DNA of 64,000 nt. It comes from JBHYGK01 sp051859045. Lineage in GTDB: Bacteria; Pseudomonadota; Gammaproteobacteria; Xanthomonadales; Xanthomonadaceae. Below, piece by piece: positions 25,615 through 34,433 of this stretch. Location: contig JBHYGK010000007.1 of the NCBI GenBank assembly GCA_051859045.1, positions 12,015-76,014 of the forward strand, written 5' to 3'. Both the position numbers and the translations under genes were made by a program. Within the stretch, counting starts at the first letter, position 1. Every line of letters begins with the position of its first letter. Below the pieces are notes generated by a model. The model ran no database searches. It saw only the letters and a program-made list of their open reading frames with translations, and had not been told where the DNA came from.

Positions 25615-25950
25615 TCACTCGGTGATCGTGTAGCTGCCGGTCTCGCAGAGATCCTCGGCCTCGACGACGGTCTCGGAGCCATCGTCCCAGACGAACTTCA
25701 TGTCGTACTCGCACTGGGTGCGGCCGTCGGCGATGGTGACGTTGGCGGACTCGCCGGCGCCGAGCACGCCGCTGCCCAGGATGTCCTCTTCCCACGCGTC
25801 GACGTCGGACGGCGAGGCGTAGAACTCGACGATCACGCTGCCGGTGTCGTTGGTGAGGGTGAACTCGAGGTCCTCGGCGAGCGCCGGGGCGCTGGTGAAG
25901 GCGAGGCCAAAGGCGAGGACGGCGGCGAAGCGGGTGCGGAGGCGGTTCAT
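25615..25950 (-). CDS. Small secreted protein of unknown function
   Basis: 111 residues with a signal peptide of about 23 residues (ending APALAED). The mature protein is acidic and looks like a single beta-sandwich: LEFTLTNDTGSVIVEFYASPSDVDAWEEDILGSG, then ANVTIADGRTQCEYDMKFVWDDGSE and LCETGSYTIT. Two cysteines (CEYD and LCET) could form one disulfide. The NDTG...YASP...WEEDILG pattern matches a widespread family of exported proteins of unknown role that I recognise only by that pattern. ATG 25950 is preferred over ATG 25956 because AGGGA is nine bases before it. Same strand as, and downstream of, the TonB receptor, but two hairpins lie between. Confidence 0.75.
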   Translation of the reverse strand: MNRLRTRFAAVLAFGLAFTSAPALAEDLEFTLTNDTGSVIVEFYASPSDVDAWEEDILGSGVLGAGESANVTIADGRTQCEYDMKFVWDDGSETVVEAEDLCETGSYTITE

Positions 25951-26063
25951 CGGCATGGGTCCCTGGACCCCGGATCGGGGTGGCGTGAGCATAGCCGGCC
26001 TGGCGCGTCGCGCGCGTCGGGACCTTCGTCGGATGGACGCGGGTTCCCCCCGCTGGACGGGCG

Positions 26064-26093
26064 AAAAAAAGGCCGGGCGCGAGGCCCGGCCAA
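26064..26093 (-). terminator. Intrinsic terminator of the TonB-dependent receptor gene
   Basis: Read on the minus strand, GGCCGGGC pairs with GCCCGGCC (26091-26071) across a five-base loop and is followed by seven T residues (26070-26064). A canonical Rho-independent terminator. Confidence 0.88.
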
Positions 26094-26097
26094 CCTG

Positions 26098-26128
26098 AGG
26101 CGGGGCGGCGGCGACCGCCGCCCCGCCT
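26098..26128. repeat. Perfect 14-base inverted repeat after the TonB receptor gene
   Basis: AGGCGGGGCGGCGG (26098-26111), a CGA loop, then CCGCCGCCCCGCCT (26115-26128). It lies 12 bases after the receptor stop and just before the intrinsic terminator, giving two hairpins in tandem. It may stabilise the mRNA 3' end or pause the polymerase. Confidence 0.7.
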
Positions 26129-26139
26129 GCCTTCAGGAC

Positions 26140-29025
26140 TCAGAAGCGGATGTCGGCGCGCAGGTACCAGGCGCGGCCGCCCGGGATGTCGTAGGTGGAC
26201 GGGTCGTAGCCGTTGAGCGAGCAGCTCAGGCAGATCGGCGGGTCCTTGTCGAAGAGGTTGTTGATGCCCGCCGACAGGGTGACGCCCTGCATCCAGTCGA
26301 TCCGGTAGGACATCTGGACGTCGTGGTAGGTGATCGCCTCGAGGGTGTTGCGGCCGCTGGCCTGGTCGGAGCAGACGGCGAAGCCCGCGGCGTCGCCGCA
26401 GTCCTCGGTGAGCTCGCTGGTGTGGCGCAGCGCCCACGAGGCCGACCACGGGCCATGGGCCCAGTCCAGCGACGCCGCCGCGCTCCACTCCGGGATGCCG
26501 CCGTCGTTGACCTCGATCCCCGGGCCCTGCGGCTGGCGCTGGCCGTTGGCGCCGAAGGCCTCGTACTTGCCGACGAAGGTGTTGCGCCAGGTCGCGCGGA
26601 AGCGATGGCCGCCCTCGGTCTCGGGGAAGGTCCAGAACAGGTCGATGTCGTAGCCGTCGGTCTCGATCGAACCGAGGTTGGTCAGGCGGTTGTTGAAGCT
26701 GTTGATGCCGCCGGTGACCGCGCGGGTGATGCCCGAGCAGTACAGCGGGTCGAGGGTGGCGACGCAGAGGTCGAGCTGGGTCTGCGCGTCGATGGCCTGG
26801 ATGGCGCCCTCGACCTCGTGGCGGTACCAGGTGAACTCGATGTCCACCCGCTCCGAGATGGCCGTGCCCTCGAGGAAGGCCGGGGTCCACACCGCGCCGA
26901 GGCTCAGGCTGTCGGCGAGCTCGGGCGCGAGGTCGCGGTTGCCGCCGGTGAGCACGGAGATCTGCGGGTTGGGCTGGGTGTAGCCCACCGGCACGCCCAG
27001 CGTGGCGCAGTTGGCGGTGAGGTTGGAGGCCACCGGGGCCGAGCACGGGTCGTCGAGCACCAGGTCGGCGCGGCTGGCCGAGCCGAACAGCTCGCCGATC
27101 GACGGCGCGCGGAAGCCCTCGGCCAGCGTGGCGCGGAACAGCAGCTCGTCGGCCGGCTGGAAGCGCAGGCCGATCTTGTGGGTGAACTCGCCGCCGAAGG
27201 TGGAGTAGTCGGAGTAGCGGCCCGCCAGCGAGAGGTCGAAGCGCTCGCCGCCCGCGCCCTCGAACAGCGGGATCGACAGCTCGCCGAAGGCCTCGGTGAC
27301 GTCGTAGCTGCCGGAGGTCGGCAGCGAGGGCACGCCGTTGTAGTCGCCGCGCACGGTCAGCGCGTCGGGCGTGTAGCTGCCGTCGAGGTCGCGGTACTCG
27401 ATGCCGGTGGCGAAGGCCAGCGCGCCGGCCGGCAGGTCGAGCAGCTCGCCGCTGAGGTTGGCGCTGACCTGGGTGATGGCGTTCTCGCTCTCGTCGCGCA
27501 CCACCGGCTGGATGAAGGCCAGCATCGCCGGGGTGATCGAGCCCGGGCCGCCCCAGATGTCGAGCGGCGTGCAGCCCGCGACCGCCGCGCAGGCGGTCGG
27601 GTCGCCGAGCGCCAGCGCGATGTTGCGGATGTTGTAGCTGCCGAAGTTGGTCTGCTCGGCGGAGTTCTCCGAGCGCACCACGTTGACGTCCCAGAACCAG
27701 CTGCGCTCGCCCATCGAGAACGCGCCCTCGAAGCCCGTGGCCACGTAGACGGTGTCGACGACCTGCTCGAAGCGGCGCGCGCCGCCTTCCACCGGGCGGC
27801 GGCCGATCAGGATCAGGCTGCCGTCGGAGGAGTCGAGGTCGAAGCCGAACGGGTTGAAGGGGTTGAGCCGCGAGATGACGATGTTGTCGGCCAGCGGGTT
27901 GCCGGTGCCGGCCTCGGGGCCGAGGAAGATCGGCTCGGGCGCGGCCTGGTTGACCGACTCGCGGCGGTTGTACAGCGCGCGGGCGTACCAGCCGATGTCC
28001 TCGGTGACGTCGAAGCGCACCTGGCCGAACAGGCCGGCGCGCTCGGACGGGGTGACCAGCAGGTTGAACTGCGCGAAGTTGAAGCGGTCGGCGGTGGTGA
28101 AGCAGTGGAAGTCGTCGGTGCGCGTGCAGCCGGTCTGGCTGGGGTCGTAGAACGGGTTGGAGCCCGCGCCGGTGTTGGGGGTGAGGTTGAGCGTGGCGCC
28201 GGTGTTGGGGTCGGTGATGATGAAGCGGCCGAACGGCGTGGCCGAGCTGCCGAAGCTCAGGCCGGTGCCCGGCACCGGGAACGCCGACTGCTCGCGGTCG
28301 CGCGAGAGCACCTCGCCCTGGTCGGTGTAGCTGGCGCCGAGGAACCAGCGCAGGCGGTCGTTGCCGCCGCCCAGCGCCAGGTCGATGCTGCCGTTGGCGC
28401 CGTCGCCTTCGGTGAACTGGCCGCCCTGCACGCGCACCGAGGCGCCGTCGAAGTCGCGGCGGGTGATGATGTTGACCACGCCGGCGATGGCGTCGGAGCC
28501 GTACAGCGACGACGCGCCGTCCTCCAGCACCTCGATGCGGTCGACGATGGCCAGCGGGATGGTGTTGAGGTCGGTGGCCGAGCCCACGCCCGAGGCCGAG
28601 CTCTCGTTCACCCACCGCAGGCCGTCGACGAGCACCAGCACGCGCTTGGCGCCGAGGTGGCGCAGGTCGACCTGGGAGGAGCCCGCGCCGACGCCGTCGC
28701 CATTGGGCGAGAAGCCGAAGTTGCCCGAGGAGTTGAAGCGGGTGTTGAGCGCGGAGCCCGAGCCGGTCAGGGCCGAGACCACGTCGCCGATGGAGGTCAG
28801 GCCGCTGCGGTCGATGTCCTCGCGGCTGACCACCTGCACGGGCACCTGGCCCTCGGTCTCGGCGCGCTTGATGCGCGAGCCGGTGACCTCGACCCGGTCG
28901 AGGTCGGTGGGCGAGGCGGCGGGCGCGGCGTCCTGCGCGATGGCGGGCGCGGCGAGCGGCAGCAGGGCGAGCGAGAGCGCGGCGCGGATGGCCGCGTCGA
29001 GGCGGCGGCGACGGATGGACGACAT
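26140..29025 (-). CDS. TonB-dependent outer-membrane receptor
   Basis: 961 residues with a signal peptide (about 1-30, ending APAIAQD). A plug domain follows: DRVEVTGSRIKRAETEGQVPVQVVSREDIDRSGLTSIGDVVSALTG, LGAKRVLVLVDGLRW and GSDAIAGVVNIITRRD. The rest is the 22-stranded barrel, ending in the outer-membrane insertion signal ADIRF with terminal Phe. This VTGSRI-type receptor group is greatly expanded in xanthomonads and usually imports oligosaccharides, peptides or metal chelates; the substrate here is unknown. The frame is open upstream but ATG 29025 starts the signal peptide. A good promoter lies at 29085-29114. No dedicated inner-membrane transporter or regulator is adjacent apart from a TauE/SafE permease upstream on the same strand. 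Confidence 0.95.
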   Translation of the reverse strand: MSSIRRRRLDAAIRAALSLALLPLAAPAIAQDAAPAASPTDLDRVEVTGSRIKRAETEGQVPVQVVSREDIDRSGLTSIGDVVSALTGSGSALNTRFNSSGNFGFSPNGDGVGAGSSQVDLRHLGAKRVLVLVDGLRWVNESSASGVGSATDLNTIPLAIVDRIEVLEDGASSLYGSDAIAGVVNIITRRDFDGASVRVQGGQFTEGDGANGSIDLALGGGNDRLRWFLGASYTDQGEVLSRDREQSAFPVPGTGLSFGSSATPFGRFIITDPNTGATLNLTPNTGAGSNPFYDPSQTGCTRTDDFHCFTTADRFNFAQFNLLVTPSERAGLFGQVRFDVTEDIGWYARALYNRRESVNQAAPEPIFLGPEAGTGNPLADNIVISRLNPFNPFGFDLDSSDGSLILIGRRPVEGGARRFEQVVDTVYVATGFEGAFSMGERSWFWDVNVVRSENSAEQTNFGSYNIRNIALALGDPTACAAVAGCTPLDIWGGPGSITPAMLAFIQPVVRDESENAITQVSANLSGELLDLPAGALAFATGIEYRDLDGSYTPDALTVRGDYNGVPSLPTSGSYDVTEAFGELSIPLFEGAGGERFDLSLAGRYSDYSTFGGEFTHKIGLRFQPADELLFRATLAEGFRAPSIGELFGSASRADLVLDDPCSAPVASNLTANCATLGVPVGYTQPNPQISVLTGGNRDLAPELADSLSLGAVWTPAFLEGTAISERVDIEFTWYRHEVEGAIQAIDAQTQLDLCVATLDPLYCSGITRAVTGGINSFNNRLTNLGSIETDGYDIDLFWTFPETEGGHRFRATWRNTFVGKYEAFGANGQRQPQGPGIEVNDGGIPEWSAAASLDWAHGPWSASWALRHTSELTEDCGDAAGFAVCSDQASGRNTLEAITYHDVQMSYRIDWMQGVTLSAGINNLFDKDPPICLSCSLNGYDPSTYDIPGGRAWYLRADIRF

Positions 29026-29084
29026 GGCGATGGACCCCAGGGAAAGGAAACCCGAGGCCGCCCCCGCGGCCCCGTGGCGCTCCG

Positions 29085-29114
29085 GTTGTAGTCCGGCGGT
29101 CACGCTCCCCGCAA
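29085..29114 (-). promoter_or_regulatory. Sigma-70-like promoter for the TonB-dependent receptor
   Basis: On the minus strand TTGCGG (29114-29109), an 18-base spacer and TACAAC (29090-29085). The predicted start leaves an untranslated leader of about 50 bases before ATG 29025. Confidence 0.5.
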
Positions 29115-29199
29115 GGCACTCCGCCACCGGCGCGGGCGCGTCCTCTCCGGCCCCCGTCGCGCGTTTCGCGCGCGCCGCGGGCGCGCGCGCGCGCCCCCC

Positions 29200-30000
29200 T
29201 CAGCCGCCCCCGAGCGCCAGCGACAGCCCGACCAGGAACAGGAAGCCCGCGAACACCCGCTTCAGGGCCGGGCCGCTGATCGCGTGCGCCAGCCGGGTGC
29301 CCAGCGGCGCCACCAGCACCGAGGCCAGCGCGATGCCGATCGCGGCGGGCAGGTGGACGTAGCCCCAGCCGTGCTCGGGCAGCGCGCCCGGCGGCGCGTG
29401 CAGCGCGTAGCCCAGTGCCGCGGCCACGCCGATCGCCACGCCGCAGGCGCTCGAGGTGCCCACCGCGCGCACCATCGGCACCCCGCGCCAGGCCAGCAGC
29501 GGCACGGTCAGGCTGCCGCCGCCGATCCCGACCACGGCCGACACCGCGCCGATCACGCCGCCCGCGGCCCACATCAGCGGCCCGCGCGGCGGCGGCGCGT
29601 CGAGCGCGCGCTCGCGCACCCCGCCCAGCGCCAGCTGGGCGCCCGCCAGCAGGCAGTAGCCGGCCACCAGCCAGCGCAGCACGCTTCCATCGAGCGCGGT
29701 GGCCACGCCGCTGCCCACCCAGGCGCCGAGCAGCAGCCCGGGCACCAGCGCGCGCACGGTCGGCCAGAGCACGCCGCCGCGCGCGTGGTGGGCGCGCGCC
29801 GAGCTCAGCCCGGTCAGCACGATGCTGGCCAGCGAGCTGGCCAGCGCGGCGTGCATCGCGGCCTCCTGCGGCACGCCCATCAGCGGCAGCACGAACGCCA
29901 GCGCCGCCACCAGCACCAGCCCGCCGCCCACGCCCAGCAGCCCCGCGAGCAGCCCCGCGACGGCCCCGAGCAGCGGGAACACCAGCCAGGCCAGGCTCAC
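29200..30000 (-). CDS. TauE/SafE (TSUP) family sulfite/anion exporter-like permease
   Basis: 266 residues, nearly all hydrophobic, about eight membrane segments. The two repeated halves of the family each carry a Gly-rich turn: LLGVGGGLVLVAAL near residue 20-35 and VVGIGGGSLTVPLLAW near 150. The start is GTG 30000, with GAGG seven bases ahead; the frame continues open upstream into the divergent slt gene and is not used. Relatives move sulfite, sulfoacetate or other small anions across the inner membrane; the substrate is not determined. Divergent from slt with a 63-base gap. Confidence 0.88.
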   Translation of the reverse strand: MSLAWLVFPLLGAVAGLLAGLLGVGGGLVLVAALAFVLPLMGVPQEAAMHAALASSLASIVLTGLSSARAHHARGGVLWPTVRALVPGLLLGAWVGSGVATALDGSVLRWLVAGYCLLAGAQLALGGVRERALDAPPPRGPLMWAAGGVIGAVSAVVGIGGGSLTVPLLAWRGVPMVRAVGTSSACGVAIGVAAALGYALHAPPGALPEHGWGYVHLPAAIGIALASVLVAPLGTRLAHAISGPALKRVFAGFLFLVGLSLALGGG

Positions 30001-30051
30001 GGGCGGGCCTCGGCGCGCCGGTCTCGACGGGGTCTGGATGGGGGCATCGGC

Positions 30052-30057
30052 TACACT
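30052..30057 (+). promoter_or_regulatory. Candidate -10 element giving a leaderless slt transcript
   Basis: TACACT ends six bases before the slt ATG at 30064, with no Shine-Dalgarno sequence in between. The -35 is weak. Confidence 0.35.
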
Positions 30058-30063
30058 CCTCGC

Positions 30064-32145
30064 ATGCGAACTGACCTGATCCTCGGGGCCCTCCGCCGGG
30101 GCCCGACCCTCCTGCTGGCCGGCCTCCTCGCCGGCCTGCCCGCCCTTGCCGCCGTGGCCGCCCCGGCCGAGGGCGGCCCCGCGCCGGGCGAGCTCGGCTC
30201 GCGCCAGCTCGACGACCGCCGCGACGCCTTCCTGACCGCGCTGCGCGAAGTCGAACGCGGCCAGCGCGACGCCCGCGGCGTGGCCGAGTGGGCCGACCAC
30301 CCGCTGCACCCGTGGATGCGCCAGGCCTGGCTGCGCCACCACATCACCCGCGTGCAGCCCGACGAGGCCGAGGCCTTCCTCGCGGAGTGGAACGGCGAGG
30401 CGCCCGGCGAGGCCTTCCGCATGGCCTGGCTGCGCGAACTCGCGCGCCGCGGGCAGTGGGAGGCGTTCAACCGATCCTACACCGGGCAGGCCGACGACAC
30501 CCTGCGCTGCACCTGGCTGCAGGGACGGATGGGCCTGGGCGACATCGGCGAGGACTGGCGCGCCGCGGCGCTCGAGGCCTGGACCGTGGGCCGCTCGATG
30601 CCGGCCGCCTGCGACCCGGTGTTCACCGCGCTGCGCACCTCCGGCGCGCTCACGCCCGAGGTGCGCTGGGCGCGCTGGATGCTGGCGCTGGAGGCCGGCG
30701 AGGACGCGATCATGCGCGCCGCCGCCAGCGGCCTGCCCGCCGACGAGCAGGCGCTGGCCGGCCGCTACGCCGCCTTCGCCGCCGACGCCTCGGGCTCGAC
30801 CGAGGGCTGGCCGCGCGACGCGCGCAGCCGCGCGATCGCGCTGCGCGGCCTGGCCGCGCTGGCGCGCGCCAACCCCGACGCCGCCGAGGCGCGGCTGGCC
30901 GAACTCGGCCCGGCGCTGGCGTTCACCGAGGCCGACACCGCGCGCGCCCGCTACGACATCGCCCTGTGGACCGTCGCCAGCTACCTGCCCGGGTCGGCCG
31001 AGCGCCTGGCCGCGGTGCCGCTCGCAGCCTACGACGAGCGCCTGCACGAGTGGCAGGCGCGCGAGGCGATGGCGCGCGGCGACGATGCCGCCACCCTGGC
31101 CGCGATCCGGCGCATGCCCGAGGCGCAGCGCGCCGACCCGCGCTGGCGCTGGTTCGAGGCGCGCATGCTCGAGCGCCTGGGCCGCGCCGACGAGGCCGCG
31201 CCGGTGTTCGCCGAGGTGGCGCGCAGCGCCACCTTCCATGGCTTCCTCGCCGCAGACCGGCTTGGCCAGCCCTACGCGCTGTGCCCGCTGGACGTGCGCG
31301 CGGAGGACCCGGCCGCCGCGGCGCTGCGCGGCGACCCGCGGGTGCTGCGCGCGATCGAGGCCTTCCGCGCCGACCGCATGGGCTGGGCCTACGCGGAGTG
31401 GGCGGTGCTGATGCGCCGGCTGCCGCCGGCCGAGCGCGCGGCGGCGGTGGCGCTGGCGCGCGAGGCGCGCTGGTTCGACCGCGGCATCTTCTCGCTCGCG
31501 CGCGAGCCGGCGACGATGGACGAGGAGCTGCGCTACTACCGGCTGCGCTTCCCGCTGCACCACGGCGCGACGATCCGCCGCGAATCCGCCGCGCACGGGA
31601 TCGACGCGGCCTGGGTGGCCGCCGAGATCCGCGCGGAGAGCGCGTGGATGCCGCGCGCGCGCAGCCACGCCGACGCCCGCGGCCTGATGCAGCTGCTGCC
31701 GCGCACCGGCGAGGCCACCGCCGCGTCGATCGACCGCCCGTGGCGCGGCGTCGAGAGCCTGTACGAGCCGCGCACCAACATCGCGCTCGGCACCGCCTAC
31801 CTGCGCCAGATGCTCGAGGAGAACGACGGCAAGCCCTACTACGCGATCGCCGCCTACAACGCCGGCCCCGCGCCGATCGCGCGCTGGCGCGCCGCGCGCG
31901 AGGCGTTCGACCCCGACCTGTTCATCGAGACCATCAGCTACCGCGAGACCCGCGAATACGTGGCGCGCGTGCTGGCCTTCAGCGTGATCTACGACTGGCG
32001 CCTGCACGGCGACGCGGTGCCGATGGCCGACCGCCTCAGCGGCGCCCCGACCCGCCGCGGCGACCGCCGCGGCTTCGCCTGCCCCGCTCCCCCCGCCCGC
32101 ATCCCCGCGCCCGCCGCCCCCCAGGCCCCGGAGGCCACGCCATGA
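30064..32145 (+). CDS. slt: Soluble lytic murein transglycosylase
   Basis: 693 residues with a signal peptide (about 1-32). Cleaves the glycan strand of peptidoglycan with formation of 1,6-anhydromuramic acid, in the periplasm. Residues about 45-500 form the helical superhelix of the Slt70 type, recognisable from repeated Ala/Arg/Glu-rich helix pairs. The catalytic lysozyme-like domain is near 520-660: IRAESAWMPRARSHADARGLMQLLP with the catalytic Glu, NIALGTAYL and YAIAAYNAGPAPIARW. A Pro/Ala-rich tail ends the protein. The stop overlaps the ATG of the next gene by four bases, so it starts an slt - NDUFA9-like - cca cluster. Confidence 0.93.
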   Translation: MRTDLILGALRRGPTLLLAGLLAGLPALAAVAAPAEGGPAPGELGSRQLDDRRDAFLTALREVERGQRDARGVAEWADHPLHPWMRQAWLRHHITRVQPDEAEAFLAEWNGEAPGEAFRMAWLRELARRGQWEAFNRSYTGQADDTLRCTWLQGRMGLGDIGEDWRAAALEAWTVGRSMPAACDPVFTALRTSGALTPEVRWARWMLALEAGEDAIMRAAASGLPADEQALAGRYAAFAADASGSTEGWPRDARSRAIALRGLAALARANPDAAEARLAELGPALAFTEADTARARYDIALWTVASYLPGSAERLAAVPLAAYDERLHEWQAREAMARGDDAATLAAIRRMPEAQRADPRWRWFEARMLERLGRADEAAPVFAEVARSATFHGFLAADRLGQPYALCPLDVRAEDPAAAALRGDPRVLRAIEAFRADRMGWAYAEWAVLMRRLPPAERAAAVALAREARWFDRGIFSLAREPATMDEELRYYRLRFPLHHGATIRRESAAHGIDAAWVAAEIRAESAWMPRARSHADARGLMQLLPRTGEATAASIDRPWRGVESLYEPRTNIALGTAYLRQMLEENDGKPYYAIAAYNAGPAPIARWRAAREAFDPDLFIETISYRETREYVARVLAFSVIYDWRLHGDAVPMADRLSGAPTRRGDRRGFACPAPPARIPAPAAPQAPEATP

Positions 32146-33083
32146 CCCCGCTCCGCATCCTCGTCCTCGGCGGCTCCGGCTTCATCGGCCGCCACCTCGT
32201 CGGCCGCCTCGCGCGCGAGGGCCACCACGTGCGCGTGCTCAGCCGCAACTTCGGCACCCGCTACGAGCGCCACCCGGCACCCGGCGTCGAGGTGCGCGAG
32301 GGCGATCCCTACGCGCCGGCCGTGCTCGACGCGGCGCTCGCCGGCCACGACGTGGCGATCAACCTCGTCGGCATCCTCAACGAGCCCGGCGACAGCGGCC
32401 GCGGCTTCCAGCGCGCCCACGTCGAGCTCACCCGCCAGCTGGTGGCCGCCTGCCAGCGCGCCGGCGTGCGCCGCCTGCTGCAGATGAGCTCGCTCAACGC
32501 CGGCCGCGGCCAGAGCCACTACCTGCGCTCGCGCGGCGAGGCCGAGGCGGTGGTGAAGGCCTCGGGCCTGGACTGGACGATCTTCCAGCCCAGCGTGGTG
32601 TTCGGCCACGGCGACGGGCTGTACTGCCGCTTCGCCGGCCTGCTCGCGCTGGCCCCGGTGATCCCGCTGGCCCGCGCCGGCACCAAGTTCGCGCCGGTGT
32701 ACGTGGGCGACGTGGTCGAGGCGTTCGTGCGCGCGCTGCGGCTGCCCGCCAGCATCGGCGAGACCTACGAGCTCTACGGGCCGGAGGTGTTCACGCTGGC
32801 CGACATCGTCCGCCAGACCGCCGCGCAGCTGGGCCTGCGCCGGTTCGTGCTGCCGCTGCCGGACGCGATCGGCCGGCTCCAGGGCCTGCTGATGGACCAC
32901 CTGCCGGCCAAGCCGTTCTCCTCGGACAACTTCCGCAGCCTGCTCACCGACTCGGTGGGCGGCTTCGACGGCCTGCACCGCCTCGGCATCGCGCCGACCC
33001 CGGTGGCGCGCATGCTGCCCGGCATCCTCGGCGCGGTCGGCGACCGCCAGTCGCGCCTCGACGCCTACCGCATCCGCCGCTGA
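32142..33083 (+). CDS. NAD(P)-binding NDUFA9-like short-chain dehydrogenase/epimerase-family protein
   Basis: 313 residues. An N-terminal Rossmann fold, RILVLGGSGFIGRHLVGRL (GxxGxxG), is followed by ALAGHDVAINLVGILNE and RRLLQMSSLNAGR. WTIFQPSVVFGHGDGL and FAPVYVGDVVEAF are the signature of the atypical SDR group related to the complex I accessory subunit NDUFA9. Bacterial members have no proven complex I role; they are thought to bind NAD(P) and act on sugar-nucleotide-like or quinone-linked substrates. ATG 32142 overlaps the slt stop (ATGA). The cca gene follows 11 bases later. Confidence 0.85.
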   Translation: MTPLRILVLGGSGFIGRHLVGRLAREGHHVRVLSRNFGTRYERHPAPGVEVREGDPYAPAVLDAALAGHDVAINLVGILNEPGDSGRGFQRAHVELTRQLVAACQRAGVRRLLQMSSLNAGRGQSHYLRSRGEAEAVVKASGLDWTIFQPSVVFGHGDGLYCRFAGLLALAPVIPLARAGTKFAPVYVGDVVEAFVRALRLPASIGETYELYGPEVFTLADIVRQTAAQLGLRRFVLPLPDAIGRLQGLLMDHLPAKPFSSDNFRSLLTDSVGGFDGLHRLGIAPTPVARMLPGILGAVGDRQSRLDAYRIRR

Positions 33084-33094
33084 GGCCCCGCGCG

Positions 33095-34351
33095 ATGCCC
33101 CTGCCCGCCGGCGCGCGCCGCTACCTCGTGGGCGGCGCCGTGCGCGACGCCCTGCTGGGCCGCGCCAGCGGCGACCGCGACTGGGTGGTCACCGGCACCA
33201 CGCCCGAGGCGATGGCCGCGCTGGGCTACCGGCCGGTGGGCAAGGACTTCCCGGTGTTCCTGCACCCGGCGACGGCCGAGGAGCACGCGCTGGCGCGCAC
33301 CGAGCGCAAGGACGGCGTGGGCTACCGCGGCTTCACCGTGCTGGCCTCGCCAGGGGTGACGCTCGAGGACGACCTCGCCCGCCGCGACCTGACCATCAAC
33401 GCCATCGCGCGCGCCGAGGACGGCACGCTGGTGGACCCGTTCGGCGGCGTGCGCGACGTCGAGGCGCGGGTGCTGCGCCACGTCGGCCCGGCCTTCGTCG
33501 AGGACCCGGTGCGCCTGCTGCGGGTGGCGCGCTTCGCCGCGCGCTTCGCGCCGCTGGGCTTCGTCGTGGCGCCGGAGACGATGGCGCTGATGCGCGCGAT
33601 GGTCGAGGCCGGAGAGGTGGCGCACCTGGTGCCCGAGCGCGTCTGGCAGGAGCTGGCCAAGGCCCTGCGCGAGCCGCGCCCCTCGGCGATGCTGCGCGTG
33701 CTGCGCGGGAGCGGCGCGCTGGCCGTGCTGCTGCCCGAGGTGGACGCGCTGTACGGCGTGCCGCAGCGCCCCGAGTACCACCCCGAGGTCGACACCGGCC
33801 TGCACGTCGAGCTGGTGCTGGACGCCGCGGCCGCGCTGGCGCCGGGCGACGACCGGATCGGCTTCGCGGCCCTGGTGCACGACCTGGGCAAGGGCCTCAC
33901 GCCGCGCGCGGAGTGGCCCAAGCACGTCGCCCACGAACACCGGGGCGTGCGCCCGGTCCAGGCCGTCTGCGCCCGGCTGAAGGTGCCCGCCGCGCACCGC
34001 GCGCTGGCGGTGCTGGCCTGCCGCGAGCACCTCAACGTGCATCGCCTCGACGAACTGCGCGACGAGACCGTGCACGACCTGCTCGCGCGCGCCGACGGCT
34101 TCCGCCAGCCCGAGCGCATCGACCAGCTGGCCCGGGTGTGCGAGGCCGACAAGCGCGGCCGCGCCGGCCTGGCGGAGGCGCCCTATCCGCAGGCCGACCG
34201 GCTGCGCGCGCTGTTCGCGGCGGCGCAGGCGGTGACGGCCGGCCCGATCGTCGCCGCCGGGGCGACCGGCCCCGCCGTGGGCGAGCGCCTGCGCGAGGCC
34301 CGGATCGCGGCGATCCGCGCCGCGCGCGCGGGCCTGCGCGACGCGTCCTGA
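33095..34351 (+). CDS. cca: Multifunctional CCA tRNA nucleotidyltransferase
   Basis: 418 residues. Adds or repairs the 3' CCA of tRNAs using CTP and ATP. The head domain has RYLVGGAVRDALLG and the catalytic GDRDWVV, then RRDLTINAIA and the EDPVRLLRVARFAARF signature. A C-terminal HD domain, AALVHDLGKGLTP with HEHRGV further on, indicates the long gammaproteobacterial form with phosphohydrolase/phosphatase activity. A TGAGG at the preceding stop lies about 10 bases before ATG 33095. It is third in the slt cluster and is followed closely by the ECF sigma factor gene. Confidence 0.95.
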   Translation: MPLPAGARRYLVGGAVRDALLGRASGDRDWVVTGTTPEAMAALGYRPVGKDFPVFLHPATAEEHALARTERKDGVGYRGFTVLASPGVTLEDDLARRDLTINAIARAEDGTLVDPFGGVRDVEARVLRHVGPAFVEDPVRLLRVARFAARFAPLGFVVAPETMALMRAMVEAGEVAHLVPERVWQELAKALREPRPSAMLRVLRGSGALAVLLPEVDALYGVPQRPEYHPEVDTGLHVELVLDAAAALAPGDDRIGFAALVHDLGKGLTPRAEWPKHVAHEHRGVRPVQAVCARLKVPAAHRALAVLACREHLNVHRLDELRDETVHDLLARADGFRQPERIDQLARVCEADKRGRAGLAEAPYPQADRLRALFAAAQAVTAGPIVAAGATGPAVGERLREARIAAIRAARAGLRDAS

Positions 34352-34433
34352 GGCCCGCCCCATCGGCCGCGCCCAGCCACCGCCCTCCGACCCGGCCCAC
34401 GCCGCGGACGAGGCCGCGCACCTGCGCGCCCTG

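Noticed and set aside
26323..29091. Open frame of 922 codons on the plus strand opposite the TonB receptor
   Set aside because: The composition is Val/Gly/Ala/Arg/His-rich with no recognisable fold, while the minus strand gives a complete receptor. An antisense shadow.
29181..29194. Run of 14 alternating G and C bases as a Z-DNA-forming regulatory site
   Set aside because: Short alternating GC runs are expected by chance at this base composition, and it lies only a few bases past the end of the permease gene.
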